This document shows positions 27,972-42,559 of a stretch of 64,000 nt of DNA, in pieces. The stretch is from Eleginops maclovinus (lineage: Eukaryota; Chordata; Actinopteri; Perciformes; Eleginopidae), in NCBI RefSeq assembly GCF_036324505.1, contig NC_086352.1:27182312-27246311 (forward strand), read 5' to 3'. The first letter of the stretch is position 1, and every line of letters starts with the position of its first letter. The notes beneath the pieces were generated by a model. That model ran no database searches and was not told the origin of the DNA. It was given only the letters and a program-made list of their open reading frames with translations. The position numbers and the translations under genes are program-made.

Positions 27972-28043
27972 CAATTTGAACTTTTTGCAGGAGAAACGGC
28001 TGTAGCTCCTGGCAGGCACCCTGAGGCCTCCGTACTCCTCCAT
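27972..28043 (-). CDS. candidate alternative first coding exon of nav2 (unproven)
   Basis: An ATG at 28043 opens 24 codons, MEEYGGLRVPARSYSRFSCK then KFKL, ending exactly at a strong donor, GTAAGAAG. The exit phase is 0, which is what the CH exon at 21606 needs, so the product would be a short N-terminus fused to IYTDWANHYL. An in-frame TGA lies four codons upstream of the ATG. A passable acceptor (GGGTAGCAG) lies about 24 bases upstream, so it could be a spliced exon or a true first exon. Mammalian NAV2 is known to have alternative short N-termini that join at this same point, but I do not recognise this peptide. Short open stretches with good donors occur by chance in 22 kb, so confidence is low. 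Confidence 0.25.
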
Positions 28044-31000
28044 GAAGGCCCCTCACCTTGATAAAGACTGCTACCCAGGCAAAGCAAACAACTAGAGATC
28101 CATAAACTTGCAGCAGACCCCAGACGAGAGGGCAAATATAGCCAGGCTGTTTGATGACTTCTCCTCATCTCACATGTCTGGTACAGCTCTGTGTGTCTGT
28201 CTGACTTGTTGACTGTATGAACACGCTTTACTCCTCTCTATAAGTACCTCTCTCACCCCCCTTCACACTGAAGCTTCAGACACTTCTGAACTCCTCTTTC
28301 CCTCTCTAGGTGTCATCCACTCTGAGTCAGACAACCCTGACTCGGATCCTTCTGCTGCATACTGGTAGAGTGATAGACCACCCACAAAAAATCCCAGAAT
28401 GTTGATACAGAAATGACTGTAGTCTCAGAGCTGGACGAAAACAGATCTGATCAGCAATATAGTTGATTTGCTAGGGAGCACAGCAAAGCCAAATTTAGAA
28501 CGTAATCTCTCAGTAAAGCCATGATATGTGCTCTACCATCTCAACATTATATGTGGTCATCGAGGCAACTTCAAAGAAAGTTTAGCGGCCTCCTGTGTCC
28601 GAGACAGGTGGTGTAAATGTGATGGAAGTCTCTTCTCGATGTGACAGCTCCCTACGCTGACTGTCTTCTTCTTCTAATACACCTGGTTGCTGTACATTAC
28701 AGGAGGCACACACACACTGACATGAAACATAGGACAACATGGGAGGTCTCAGATCCCCTCCCAAAGGGTTGTACTAGTGTTTGAATCCAGCCATTGTTTA
28801 ATGTCATGAGGTGTTTTGACTTCAACCAGCAGCGGTATGAGCTGAGCTGACATCAGCACTGCCTCCATATTAATACAGTCATAAACTCACACCTAGAAGC
28901 TGCCCAGTGCAACCACACACTTCCACTGCAGGCCTCAGAGCAGCTCCAGAGAAAAATGTATAACACACTGGTGGCGTTGCTCAAGGACACACATCTGTGC
29001 TTTTGTGCTAAAACTTCAGAAATATGAAAGCAGGTGTGGTAACTATTCACAACCACACGTTTCCCTGCTGCCTAACGCTGCACTCTGACAAGAAATGCCG
29101 TACAGACTCCTTTGAGGTAGGGGAAATAAAAAGTGCTTGTATTGAGGGGGTTAAGTAAAATTTGCTTTAGCTGAAGGATCATAATAGAGTTGAACTTGAG
29201 CAAATCACAGAGGCATTCAGCCAAAAAAGAAGCACAATGGTCTCGCATTGGTGCTCAGACATGCTGCTTGAATAAAAGGTTTAAAAAGAGTAACACAAGA
29301 AACGGCTAACAAGGCCTGCAATAATCCTCTTTCATGAAGGCATGCTTGCCAACCTTTAAAACACACAGCAGCCAAGAAAACAAAGGGCTCGTATCAAAGG
29401 ATTTGAATGATTAAGAAAATACATTTGTGTTAAAAAAAAGAAAGACTTTAGCTATTGGTGTAATGCCAATTCTCCATGCAGTGCCCCCCCACTGTGTGAT
29501 AATATCGCACTGTTAGCGCTTGATCTTTTCCTCAAATTTCTTATGCATAATGAATGCTATGAAACATTTATTATCTCTGTCATGTTTAAGGCTTTTCCCC
29601 CAGGTGAAGGTTGACCCCTTTATCCACACACTAGTGTTAAGCACAGTCAACTTTGGCTACACATATTCTTGTCGGAGACCCCTCCTGCTGCCTGGGTCTC
29701 ATCGATAAAGACTCTCTGCAGGCGGAGGGAGACATGTGGCGACACATCCCCTCTGACCCAGTCAGTGCCTGCTAGCAGATGGCTGGTGGGAAAATGATGG
29801 ATGCACTCAGGGATACACTTGCTCAATGATCTAACAGAAGGGAGGAGGGGGAGTGGAGGAGAGATGCAGGTGTAAGTCTCCCACTTATAGTCCATGATAC
29901 TTTCTGTGTCACACCTAACACTAAGAGTGACCAGAGGCACAGGAACACACAAAGATTAAGTCAACACTGGGCGAGAGGAAGTGATGTCTGCTTGGCTCTC
30001 AGTGAACACTAGCAGACACAGACAGATGGCTTCTGAGAAATCAGTGTCCCTGGTCTGTATGATATGACAGAGGACTGCAGTCTGCTCTGCCAGCTGCTGG
30101 GATGCCTTATACAGGACACAATGACTCCAGCAGCCCTGTGCCTTAACACTGATACTTCTTGTTGTTGACCACAAAGTGGTGGATGCATGTTATCCTGCCT
30201 CTCTTTTAATATTTCCAACATAAATGTCTATATAGGCTGAAATCTATTTGGTCTGATTATAAAGTCAATATGGAATTCTATGTTCAAGGCTGCTATTGTT
30301 TAAATTGCGTTTGCTGCATGATTGTGAGACAATCTAAAGAAAATGGAGGACTGCTTCATTCACTTTCACTGAGATAAGAGAAGAAATATGAAGTAAAATA
30401 TGTACCACGAAAGATAAATCTTGTGAGTTTTAAGAATACCAAAACATGTGTCCAATAGTCAAGCAACACGGAGCCCAGTGAGTCAAACCATCTTGGCGTA
30501 GTTTAGTGAAAACACAAGCAGATCCTGTGACAACAATGTTTACAAATCATATTATGTTACGGTCCTGCAGTGATGATCAGATGTCAGCGTCTGTCTGTTG
30601 GGAGAGGGACAGGAAGACATAGGAAGATAGGGGTGCTTGAAAAAAAATGAAAGTGACAGTGTGAGAAAGTCCTGCAGACATTTGCGTTCACCCTACTCTC
30701 CCCTCTCCATCACCACTGCATCTGGAGTTTCTTCTTCTCAGATCCCAGCGCGATGCACCATGCATGGTTTTTTTTGGTCTGTGGGTCCCCTGGCAGCTAC
30801 TTCACCCCCCTTCGCTGTGTGTTGTACACACACAGGCCTCTCAAGTGGTTTTTGCCCACAGAAAGCTGTAGCAGGCTACTCGAAACAAGCCCTCATGTCT
30901 CTGCTTGCTCTCATGTCTGGCACTTAAAAGACATGTGGCTTTGTGAGGCATAGAGGCCACACCAGGCATAGAGTAGACAAAATGAATTGGCATGATCTCT

Positions 31001-32322
31001 GCAGTTCGGGAAACGGAGACGACTCATCCATCAGAAAGCCGAGCGACGAAGTGGGCTTGTGTGGTCATCTGTACATTGGATACATAAACTGGTTCGGAAA
31101 TGACTGCCAGTTTGTGTTCACCATTTACCCTCACTATCTGACAAGACCAAAATATTCAGAAGTGAATCCGAACTATGATAATATTGAATAATGAATACAG
31201 GACTTTGTTAACCCCTGTAAATTGGTGCTTTGGCTGCTGCAGTTGAAATGGCACAGCAGTGTTTGGGACAAATCCTGAGACAAGCAGCCTGATGCACATG
31301 AGGGCACAGCAACCTAGCAAGTGCTATTAAAGAGGGCTTAGCTTGTTAGTAGGACTGTATGAATAAGCAAGCCATGTGCGATGATAGAACTGAAATCTCT
31401 GCAGAGACAGCTGCCTCCGGGTCCTTAAGAAACAAATCCTCAGTCTGCAGGTGAGGTGTTAGCAGGGAAGGTCTGCTCGCTGTCATGTGACTTCAGTTTC
31501 GAGCTTCAAAACTCAACAAGATCATTGCTTCTTGAGGTGACTCACATGTGTTTGAAAAGGCTTTTATTACTCATGCCTGACTTCCCATTAAATCTGTCGA
31601 TTAAATATGTCATCGATTTGCCCAGTTTCACGTTAACTAAGGTGAACGTGCATTACATGTACCTGTGACATCCCAGGTTCAACTAGAGCTCACAATATTG
31701 ACTGCATGTTAACATTTGTTTTTATTCATCTATTGGAATGATCATAGCAACACCTTTTATCCTTGTCTTTGAAACGTTATAAAGCATGGTAGGCTGAGTA
31801 TGTGTGGTAAAATCTCACTTTCAGCTTTGATGCCGCTGAGAGTTTTGAGGTGAACCTTTACAAACCAAAAAAATGTTGCTCAGTTCATAAGGCACTCAAA
31901 ATAATAATAGGAAAAACTAATGAGCCTTTCGTGCATGCTGTGGCAAGTGAGAGTCTGTGAAGGCTACACACAGTTTTACAAAACGTAATAGTAATACAAT
32001 AAACTACAACACTGCCTCACATGACAATGTGTATTTGATAACTTAACTATAAAAACAATTACTGTCCATTCAGTTTTCTTAAGAGGCATGTCTTTGATCA
32101 GTATTAAACACATGAATCATGCATTTTGATTTAAGCTGCGCAGGTCATATGTTGACATGAGGACCATGACAATAAAATAATCAATATAGCTGTATTAGAA
32201 CAGAGAGGGTCGCGGACATCGACTACACTTCATAATAAAAATGAAGGTCATTTACATTTCTAGAAGTGTGTGCACATGTTCAAGTGTGCCTGGCTGTAAT
32301 CCCTTTGTCACTGTCTCACTCT

Positions 32323-32511
<189 letters not shown>

Positions 32512-34444
32512 ACCCACAGACCCTGTGGCCCACCGGCATCCCGTCAGTCATGCTGTGTGGAGGTTAGCGGTGTGTAATTAAACTAGCCTTCTTATCGGCT
32601 CATCTCTAGACTCTGGTAATAACCTCTGCTTCCATCTCCCCTTCCTCTGTGGGTTCAGCAGATCCAGATAAGGACCATGGCAGAAAGAAAGGGAGAGACC
32701 GGGAGAAGAAGGGAGATATCTAAAGAAAATAGATAGAGTGCCATTCGCCTGGGTAGTGTGAAAACTCAACAGGGTGCTCATTTTATAAACTGACTTTAAT
32801 TAAATCTGCTGCTTCCTACTTTTACCAAACATATAGACCATTACAAATATCTTCTTTTTTTCATTTGTTTGCACCACATGACCTATCTGCACCTGGCTAG
32901 CCCTGTTTTTATCACAGTGTCCCAGACCCTGTTGAATATTTACCATCTCTGTGGCATTGTACTTATATCTCACCAAACAGCAGGCAACAAAGCAGGACAA
33001 AAGATTGTCCTTTTTTATCAGAAATGCTTGAAAAGACATTGCACACACACATGGCTCTTTTGCAAAACTCTATTTTAAGTTTCCATGCAGACATCAAAGT
33101 GGAGCTGGTGTCAGGTAAGGGGAAAGCTGGGATACACGCCTTCAGCACTTTCCTATGTTGTCAAAATGACCGCCACTAATCCATTGCGTGCCTGCAATCC
33201 AACATCACGGCTACTGTAAGGCTTTGGGCAGATGAGACAAGCATTTTCTTTGATATATAAACACACAGTGGATTAAAAAAAAAAAAAAAACGAAGAGAGA
33301 GACATGTCCTGAAGCTGCTGCGCCAGGGAAGAAAGGCAGGATAAAGATGTGAACACCGCATGGATAAAAGCACTGTCAACAACAGGAAAAAGCAGACGGT
33401 GTGATTTTATGTTTTATATGCAGGGAAATGCAATAAATTCTTTAACTGCCCCCCTGGTGTTCGACCTTTGTGATGACCTGGAAATGTGCAGCCTACCAGT
33501 TTCATGGTGAAGTTGTTCTGCTCCCAGTGGCAAAACATCAAACTCATGTTCCTCCCTGCAGCCTTCTTCCTCAGAGACACCTGCCTCACACTGAAGAGGA
33601 GTGTTGGCAGACCGGCCAGGCCCAAAAATCAGCCATCAGAACAACTGGACGCCACAGAGTTGCTTCAAAACAAAAACAATCCTCAGAAAAACCAGGGAGG
33701 TTTTAGAAAGAATTCCTGAGCGAAAGCACCATGTAAATCCAGAGGAAATAGTAGAGCTGCTGCTTGTTCGAGCCCCAGCAGGTCTCTGTAAGCCTGAGGG
33801 GGGGTAGAGCTCAGTGCCTGCAGCTTCTCTCCTCCCACTCTGGGACACGGAGGAGGGAAAAATAAACGCAGGAGACGAAAGGCAAGAGGAGCTCCACAGC
33901 CTCTGCTGCCGCTATCAGAGGCGGCCAAACCAAACGAGAGGAGGAGGAGTGGACCCCTCCACTTCCCCTCCTCCCTTGCCCACGGCAACACATTGTGCTC
34001 CTCAATGGACCATCGGTCATATGCAGAGGAGAAATAAAGAGAAAGGGACAGACCTCTTAACCTTCTCACACCCTTCCCCCGATAAGTATACCCCCTTCAT
34101 GACAAAAAAAAAGGGAGCTCAGTGGTCCGTTGATAACAGTAGAGGCTGAATAGTGGGGAGTGCAGAGTTTAGAGGCCAAACCGCGCAAAACTCAACGCTA
34201 ACCGTCGCTTTTTCTATTTATTATTTCTTTAACCATCTCGTCTGCAGTCTGTTTAAAAAAGCCAAGTTTCATTTTCCCCGAGCAGAGACGGAGCGGTCAG
34301 GTCTCTGATCAGCCGTCACCCACATCACATCGCAGCAGCTGCATGTGTGTATTTATGTTCATGCGTACAGAATTCACGTATGTGTGTGTAAGAGAGTCCA
34401 AAGCACAGGATGCCCTCTGTTTGAGCCAGCTCCAACCCCCTGTG

Positions 34445-34473
34445 CACACACACACACACACACACACACACAC
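34445..34473. repeat. short (CA)n microsatellite
   Basis: About 14 CA units in nav2 intron 1. Confidence 0.97.
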
Positions 34474-34974
34474 CACACCACCGACCACAAATTACAAGCC
34501 GAATTTCAATTTTGGGAAAGGCCCAAGATTTACAATAAGTTCCCACAGTAGGGGGATGCATGATCACTTCCAGCAGGCTGCACCAAAAAGGCTTTAAGTT
34601 CCACGAAACAACAATAATACTACAGCCATGTAGATAGTATAAAGTAATGAGCTGTGATGTTTTCCCAGGAATAAATGTCTGTTTTGCTACTACACTGCCA
34701 AATACTAAAGCACCCAGTGACACAGTTTTGACACATATCTTCTCATGGGGAATTACAAATGTTTAAAAAATAAAAAACTGTATATCGAACCTGATTTTCA
34801 AGGTCCTCTTTTTTGTATGTTTTTCAGTTGCAAAGTTGCTCATCTCATGATACCCATGATAGGCTAACCAAAAATGAAAAAAGTGTCAAAATGATAGACC
34901 TATTCTACAGAGTGCTCTTAGGTGAGGACGTCACATTGAAACCTAAACGTATTGAATGAAAGTAGCAAGAGGCT

Positions 34975-35215
34975 GCAGGTGCATTATCTTTGTGAGCTAA
35001 CAGTTAATCGAGTTAGCATGCTAACTTTTGCTAATGGGCATTAAATAAAGTACAGCCTAGGATGATGGGAATGCCATTGGTCTTCATAGGATGATGATTT
35101 GACTGGACAATATGATGGCTGTACAAAAGGTTGATAAAATATTTAACCAAAGAATCCCTATGGTGGTGATATAAGAAAAGTCAAAAGGATCATTAAAGTT
35201 CACTCACTGGGGACT
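34975..35215 (+). repeat. common teleost interspersed repeat, forward copy
   Basis: Contains GAGTTAGCATGCTAACTTTT, then AAATAAAGTACAGCCTAGGA and GATGGGAATGCCATTGGT, hallmarks of a repeat found thousands of times in percomorph genomes. Later parts (AAAAGGATCATTAAAGTT) are the diverged equivalent of its GGGATCACCAAAGTT motif. No coding capacity. Confidence 0.65.
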
Positions 35216-37989
35216 GTGAGTCTCAGAATAAAATGTCACCCATCTTGTAGTTAGACCAATCAACACTGCCATCCCGAGATCTGAACATAACTGCAAAGTA
35301 GATTTTGCAGGTAATCACTCACCAAAGAGGTATAACTTGGACCACACATGCAGTCTTTTCTTTAGAATGTATATCACAAAGTTTTACACACCTCAAAAAG
35401 ACACCCATCCACAGCCTACCACACCACGCAAACATTGGTCCCCCATTGCCCCTAACCAGCATTGATTTAATGGCATCCAGGCTCAACAAGAAGATAATAT
35501 GTCAGCATTTAGTGCTTGTGTCTAACAGTTTTAGCTCAGGCCTTCAACAAGCTCATTAAGTGCAGCCGCAGTGAATTGGCTGAGTATGGTTCCTTTCACA
35601 GTCCCAGATAAACCTCAGTGTGTCGGGGACAATGGGGGGGATAACCCCGCCAGGGAGGACCCTTTGTTTTGGGGGACACTCCACCTCACAGCTCTCGGGC
35701 CTGGAGAGGAAGATTGGGGTGATGGTGGGGGGGTTGGGATGTCCCTGCTGCCTGGCTGTTCCTTTCTGTGTGTGGGGTGGGGGGGCGTGGGACATATGGA
35801 CTCGCTGGGGGTAAAGAGACATGAACAAAAGCAAGTGGACAGGGGTCTACTGGGGAAATGGTAGACTGATCACTTTATTTGTCTTTTTATTGACTTCTAT
35901 TTTGAGTCACTTATATCTGCTTTTACATAATGGGCTACGGAAGCACATTCATGTCAAAAGTTGGCACATACATAGGACCTTGTGTCTATGTTGAATAATA
36001 TCAAATAGTTTCATACTTGTATTAAACTGCATTTGCAAATCTGTTTTTACTTCAGTAATGTTGTATCAACTAACCCAGTAACATAATAGCAAATGTTTAA
36101 TATACTGTAAAGACGGTACATACGTTTCTGGACAGATACCATCTAATAAAGGGCATTAAACATTTTGTATATTTACTTCTTTAAATGTTATTTGTATTGA
36201 TAAGGCACTAAATATAATGTTGAAATACACCTGCAACTTGTCCAGTGAGTAGGATAAAAAAAGATATTTTAGACATCTGTTACGGCAACAAAAGGTGTTA
36301 TAGCAACGACAAAGAATCATGTTATCCTTTAAATTACGTTAAACCGTTAAAATGTGACAATTAAGTTCACATTGAAATGTTTTTTTGATAATGGATATTC
36401 ATGCTTAATGCAACTGCTCGAGATGTCATTTTTATTACTTCTTTGCACCCTGTGAGTTGATCCAGTGTGTTTGGTATAACTGAGAAGCGTCTTGAATGGC
36501 AGATTTACAGCCCCATTTTCTGGAATCAACACTTATCAGGGAAGCTTAGAGACAGCCTGTGAGAACTGAGCGAGTGCAGACATGCAGAACAACACATTGT
36601 AATTGCATCCAGGTTGTAATCAGACGAATAAAAAAGCTCCGGAAGCTGCAGGAGAGCACAGTTAAATGTAGAGATGTGAAAACCCACTCAGAGAGCTGAC
36701 GAAAAGCCAAAAAATATTTCATAGCTGTATTCATTTGTGCTTACAACCACAGCTGGAAGCACAGTATGAACCATTAAATATATGGTACCATATTATGGTA
36801 TTTTATGGTAGTATGCTTGACATCTAGCAATAAAAACCCTATATAGTGAAATGCACAGCTTTAGTACGATCAGTTATAGTCACTGTTGCACCCAAACAGA
36901 AAAGGTTCTAATTGGCATGCATTAAATAAACTGTACAGTTTATGACTTCATCTTTATGAGAGGTTCTGATTTTTCCAGCTTTATACATACAATCCTCTTC
37001 ATTTAGTGCACATAACCTTTCTTTGTCTGATTTGTTGAATCAAAGCCTGACCAGTAGCTCTCTGCTGTCTCCAGAGAGGTCATGAAGTTATCCAACCTGC
37101 CTCTCGGTCCTTGTTGACCCTGGGCACGGGCCTCTGGGGAGGGTGATTTCAGCCCTGCTGACCTCTACCTCCTGCCCTCTCTTCCTTTTTTTCCCATACT
37201 GCCTTCTGTCTCCAGACTGAGATGGAGCTGATTGCGTTAGTCTAACCGCTTCTGCAGCGCCGTTTCCCCAGGGGGCGCCACTCACAATGACCCGTCCGTC
37301 TGCACCAATGGGCTCCCTGTGACAACTCACGCAAGGGAAGCACAGAAAGTGAGGAGAGAAGGCACCTTGGGGAGAGATCAAGGGATGGAGGTTGACTCAG
37401 GAGAAGCAGATGCCCCGGTCTTAATTAATATGGTTATGTCCTCAGCCATGACCTCACACAGGAAGGCGCGGGGACAGCCGCACAGGAAGTGGAATGTGAT
37501 CGAGACGCATTAGGCAGAGATGAGGTCATTACAACTGGAGCCAACTGCCATATGATCATGTATATCCTCAAAGAAAAATCGGGCTCCACGGTGTTTATGC
37601 AAAAACTGGGGAAAAACCCTAAATGTTTTATGTCACAAGAAGAAGTGGAAGAGAATATGATGAACCCGAAAGGTGAACATGAAACTATAAAAATCTCTTT
37701 GATTCACTCTAGCGCCAGGATGATTGATTGAAAGAAAGATTAGTTGTGTAAGTGTTTCCTGACATCAAACAAAACTTAACCCTCAATCTCGACATAAAAT
37801 CCCACCAAACTGCAAATATCAACTTTTGAAAGAGATATTCATGGAAAAGATGCAATGTGATCCTTTATTCAGAAACATTTAACCTTTAAAATCAAAGTGA
37901 AGCAGTATCGTTATTCATTCCCTTTACACATTAAGCTCTGTTTTAAAAAGTGTGTGGGAGAAAATCTTTAGGGGACTTTCGGGATGTTA

Positions 37990-38065
37990 GCCTTTGATAA
38001 CCATTGACATGCACAAAAAACTATATAACGAAAGGGAAAACCCCAAAAAGCATAATAGGGCTTCT
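37990..38065 (+). mobile_element. terminal fragment of a non-autonomous DNA element
   Basis: ATTGACATGCACAAAAAACT then ATATAACGAAAGGGAAAACC and AAAAAGCATAATAGGGCTT resemble one terminus of the AAAGGTCTC(A/G)TATTATGC family. A different, longer fragment of that type of element lies at 45947-46597. Confidence 0.5.
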
Positions 38066-40274
38066 TTAAAAAAAACATGTTGGCAACTTAAAACCTTTAA
38101 AACAGGTAAAAGAACGTCTGCCACATTTAATCGCAACACAGGTCCCGTGCAGATGGACATTTCCTTCCACACCAAGAACTAAAACAGCCATCATGACTGC
38201 AAATGTGCATATATCATGAAACATATAATCAAATTCACAAATTAATCCATTTTAATATATCATCCTGCAGTAAAGTTGGAACCCAGCTGCTCAGGTGTTC
38301 TTCAGGGGAGCAGCCTCCTCTTCAGCCTCAGACTAGGCCTGCTGCTATCTCTGCATCCGAGCGCATTCTGCCTGTGTTCTCTGAGAGGCATGTTGTCGCT
38401 CTTATCAACAGCAACACGGGCTTCCTCCTGCCTGATGCTGATTGTAACATGTGTGGTTGCTGCCAGGTGAAAACCTCTTATCTCCAAAGTGTCAGCTTTC
38501 AGGAACTAAGGGAAACCCTTTTGATTTCGGTGTGGCAATAAAGGACTTTTTGACTCTTTGTGGTGGCCTTCTGAATTGGAAGTGAGGCTTCCCCATGACA
38601 ACTGTGACATATAAAACCACAAGCTGATAAAGTGCATAAGTTAAATCGGCGAGCATCACTCACAGGACCTAACAAGACATGTCCCTGCACTCTTTGTCTG
38701 AACCCGTGCAGTCTGTTAAACCTTGGTTATCCCTTTGAACAATGAACTCCCCAACAATGAATCAGTAAAACATCCATTAAATCTGCCTTTAACTTGCATC
38801 TCCTCCTGAGGACACATATGCGTATGTGTGGCCCTTTGTCATGGTAATAAAAGAAAGCAGCAATATAGTCCCCCATCCAATCTGTCCTCCTCTGGGCGGG
38901 CAGGAGGGCATTAGTAATCTAATGCAGCTCTGGTTGCTCTGCCTTTCACTCTCACCTGCTGGGACAGTCTTCAGGAGACTCGCGATGGATGTTAAAGCCA
39001 TAAAGAAAAGTCATTATGGGCTCTCACAGGATGCTGGGGGGGAGGAGAGGAGAGGCTCAAGACATGAGGGAGAGCTCTTCTCTGGGTCTTCAGGTCAAGT
39101 GAGATGGATTTTAAAGGCTGGTGCTGACATTTGAAGACTGAAGATGCTGCTATTAATTATGTTATTATTCATTATTAAGATATTAATAATTATTACTTGT
39201 TGAACTTGTTTTATCCCACAAAAAGATATAAGCCCTCAAAATATTTAATGTATGATATACAAATTAGAAAAGCAAAAACATTTTAGCAACTGCTACACTT
39301 ATTGTATTTTCTATTAATAGGAAAACACAGACATTACCATATATATTAAAATGTAAATAGATGGATAAACAGTCAACAAAATTAAATGTCATTCCTGGTT
39401 TTCCTGTTCTGTTTTCACTATATATCAAGTCCTATCTTTAATCTCAATCCTCCATCGCCACTGAGCCATAGTTTGCCATTAAGGGTCATTTAATTAGCTC
39501 AAAATCCATAATATTTTAATGAGTTCAAACATATCCCTGAGTTTTGTGGGTTCACGGTCAAACCAATTCTTAGAATTAAATTACACCCAGTTTAAATAAT
39601 TCTAATCATTAAATAAATCTTGAACAATTACACATCTTCAAGAATGGAGGAAGTTGAATAAATGGAACGCTGCATCATCTGCCTAAACTGTGGATGCTGG
39701 TTTATTCACAACATAATCATTGAAGCAAATATTATTGGAGTTGGCCTACGACCCTCTTCCCCAGTCCCTCTATGCTTTAATGGGATTTGGATTCAGCTCT
39801 GAGGCCTGGATGAGCTTTCATAATGAGTCTAATAAAGCCTGTCTTTACACAGAGACTGATTTAAACCTTTATTTGGCAAGATGCTTATTAAGATAGGAGC
39901 TCCTTATCACACCAGCACCCGGACACATCTCTCTGTGGCTGCATGTGTGCTCATATTTGATTGAGCAAGCAACTCCATACTTCTGATTGTGTTCACGACT
40001 TATAAAAAGGCCTTTTCATGCTCCATGTAGCATTCTGCTTTGAATGTGGCTTTCAGAGATTCTCCGTTTGAACCTACTCTTCCTCGAAGATGTTGCTAAG
40101 AATCAATGAGCTGGCAACAATGAGCTCTTGGATTTAAAAAACAGGAGAGAAAAAAAGTGAGAAAGAGTCAGGGTGAAAGAAAAAACGAGAAAATAGAGAA
40201 GGTGGTCGGTGATAATACACAGGCATTAAAGATGAATACAGAAGCAGAGATGGTGGCCTTGAATGATTTGAACG

Positions 40275-40450
<176 letters not shown>

Positions 40451-41874
40451 ATTTGATTGTGAATGGAAATAGGTGTAGAGAAAACACATAAACACTAGAG
40501 GGCAGCAAAGTATGTGTTCAAACCTTTGCTCTGTCTTTTTATAATGACAGTATGGCAAAAGGTTAAAGGTCAGAGCAGCATCTCATGTGATATGCTGTGT
40601 CCCACAACACACACACACAGACGAATATCATTCACACATTTCCAGACCATCACCTTCACATCAAATTCCGCAGTGTGCCAGACACACACACACACACAGT
40701 TAGCATGGCCTGGCTGTTTCCCTCTGCCTCCTGCTGCTGCTCTCATTGCATTATAGATTAGCTCGCTGTTACCGGTCGACAGAACTTGTTTGTGTGTTTA
40801 GTGACAACTGGGTCGTCCAGCTTTGTGAGGACCAGGAGCCTCGACTACCTCCTGACATGAATCCACTAATCCTTTAAGATAAGGGCAATGTGAGGTTGGA
40901 AGTTATCCATGTCAGAGTTAATGTATTTTGTGTTCAAGTGTCTCGCTACACACTGATCCTCAACCTCACCTTGTTCTACCTCTGTTACAGCATGTCCTAC
41001 ATTTCCCAGAATGCCCATCCCTTGATATGTGTATGGTTTTTAAACCCATTTCTAAATATTTCCTCACTTTTTTCCTTATGTGTTTGATTTAGATTGAGAG
41101 CTCCAGAGACCTCTGTGATTCATTAAAGGTCACATAAAGATAAAGAGTACAAGAGATAGTGCAAGAGAGAGGACAACTGTTCCTAGTTGAGAAATGAGTC
41201 AGACCCCAACCCACTCCTATGACTATACTGGATTCAGAACTATTGGTTGCCTCTGTGGGTGCTGAAATCTGTCTCTACGCCTCTCCGTATGATGGATGTT
41301 TCTCCCTGTATGATAGCTGGTGCAAAATGTTAGCTCCAGATTGTTTTGAGTGAAAGGACTTTTCCTGATTACCAGACTTCTCTACACATTGTGTCTCCTG
41401 AACCATAAATGAAACAAAAAGCAGCCTCTGTCTATCGGTCAGTAAATCCACCCCGGGTTAGACCCACACTGAGATGCAGAGGCTTTCAGTGTCTTCACCA
41501 GCAAATCCTTCCTCCAGTTCAGTCAGTCCCCGGAGTGATCCCAGCAGACACAGTCCAGAAATGAGGACGATAAAACTGAGTTATGAGGCAACAACCACTT
41601 CTGTGCTGTATTATAGGGATATACTGCAATGGATTATTAGAAAAAATGTCTTTTTTAAATTTGAGGAGCTTATTGGTGCAACAGGATGTGGATAGAAACC
41701 ATTTGTTTGATCTTTTAGTATGTTGGTCGTGAAAGCTTCTTTTTAAGCAAAGAGATTTTTTTTTCTGCCTTGTCTTCAACTCTTGAAATGTGCAATTACA
41801 TTAAAAAAATAGTATTCATTATTATATTGTTTACAATATAACTAATAATTGGTGTTATGCAGATGTAGTACAAA

Positions 41875-41965
41875 ACTGTACATTGCATGACACTTATCCA
41901 AAGTGACTTACAATAAGTACAATTACCATAAAGATTCAAACTCCGAACATCAAGGAAAGTGCAGA
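41875..41965 (+). repeat. teleost interspersed repeat fragment
   Basis: TGACACTTATCCAAAGTGAC and TTACAATAAGTACAATTACC match the frequent fish repeat containing TTATCCAAAGCGACTTACAA. Ends are not defined. Confidence 0.6.
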
Positions 41966-42378
41966 CATGGTCACTTCAAGCAAGCCTAAAAAATTAAAAA
42001 AATTAACTAATTTCAAAAGTGACTGTACAAAGCAAGGTCTCTTTTTGCAGCAGCAGGTGAACTACAGAAAGCCTCTGACAGTCTCACTATGAACATTTTA
42101 TTCCCCCTCTCTTTCTTACAAAAAAGTCAAATATAAAATGTTTTCTAAACTAAATTGATTGATATATCATTTTATCAATCAATCCTGATAGGAACAACAT
42201 ATTTTGGAGCAACTACTGCCTGATAACATGAGCTGACCAACATAAAGAACAGTCCAGTCCAAAACTTACTTCATTAAAAAGGCACAAAGGGGTGATTTGC
42301 AGGGAAAGATTAATGGCAGTTGCAAGGTGATTCTCTTGCCAAAACATTCAAAAACAGTCACATTAACTTGCGCGTGCC

Positions 42379-42559
<181 letters not shown>

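Noticed and set aside
33683..34069. A 128-codon minus-strand frame in intron 1
   Set aside because: Leu/Pro/Arg-rich without a family match, not phase-compatible with a clear donor, and overlapped by open frames on the other strand.
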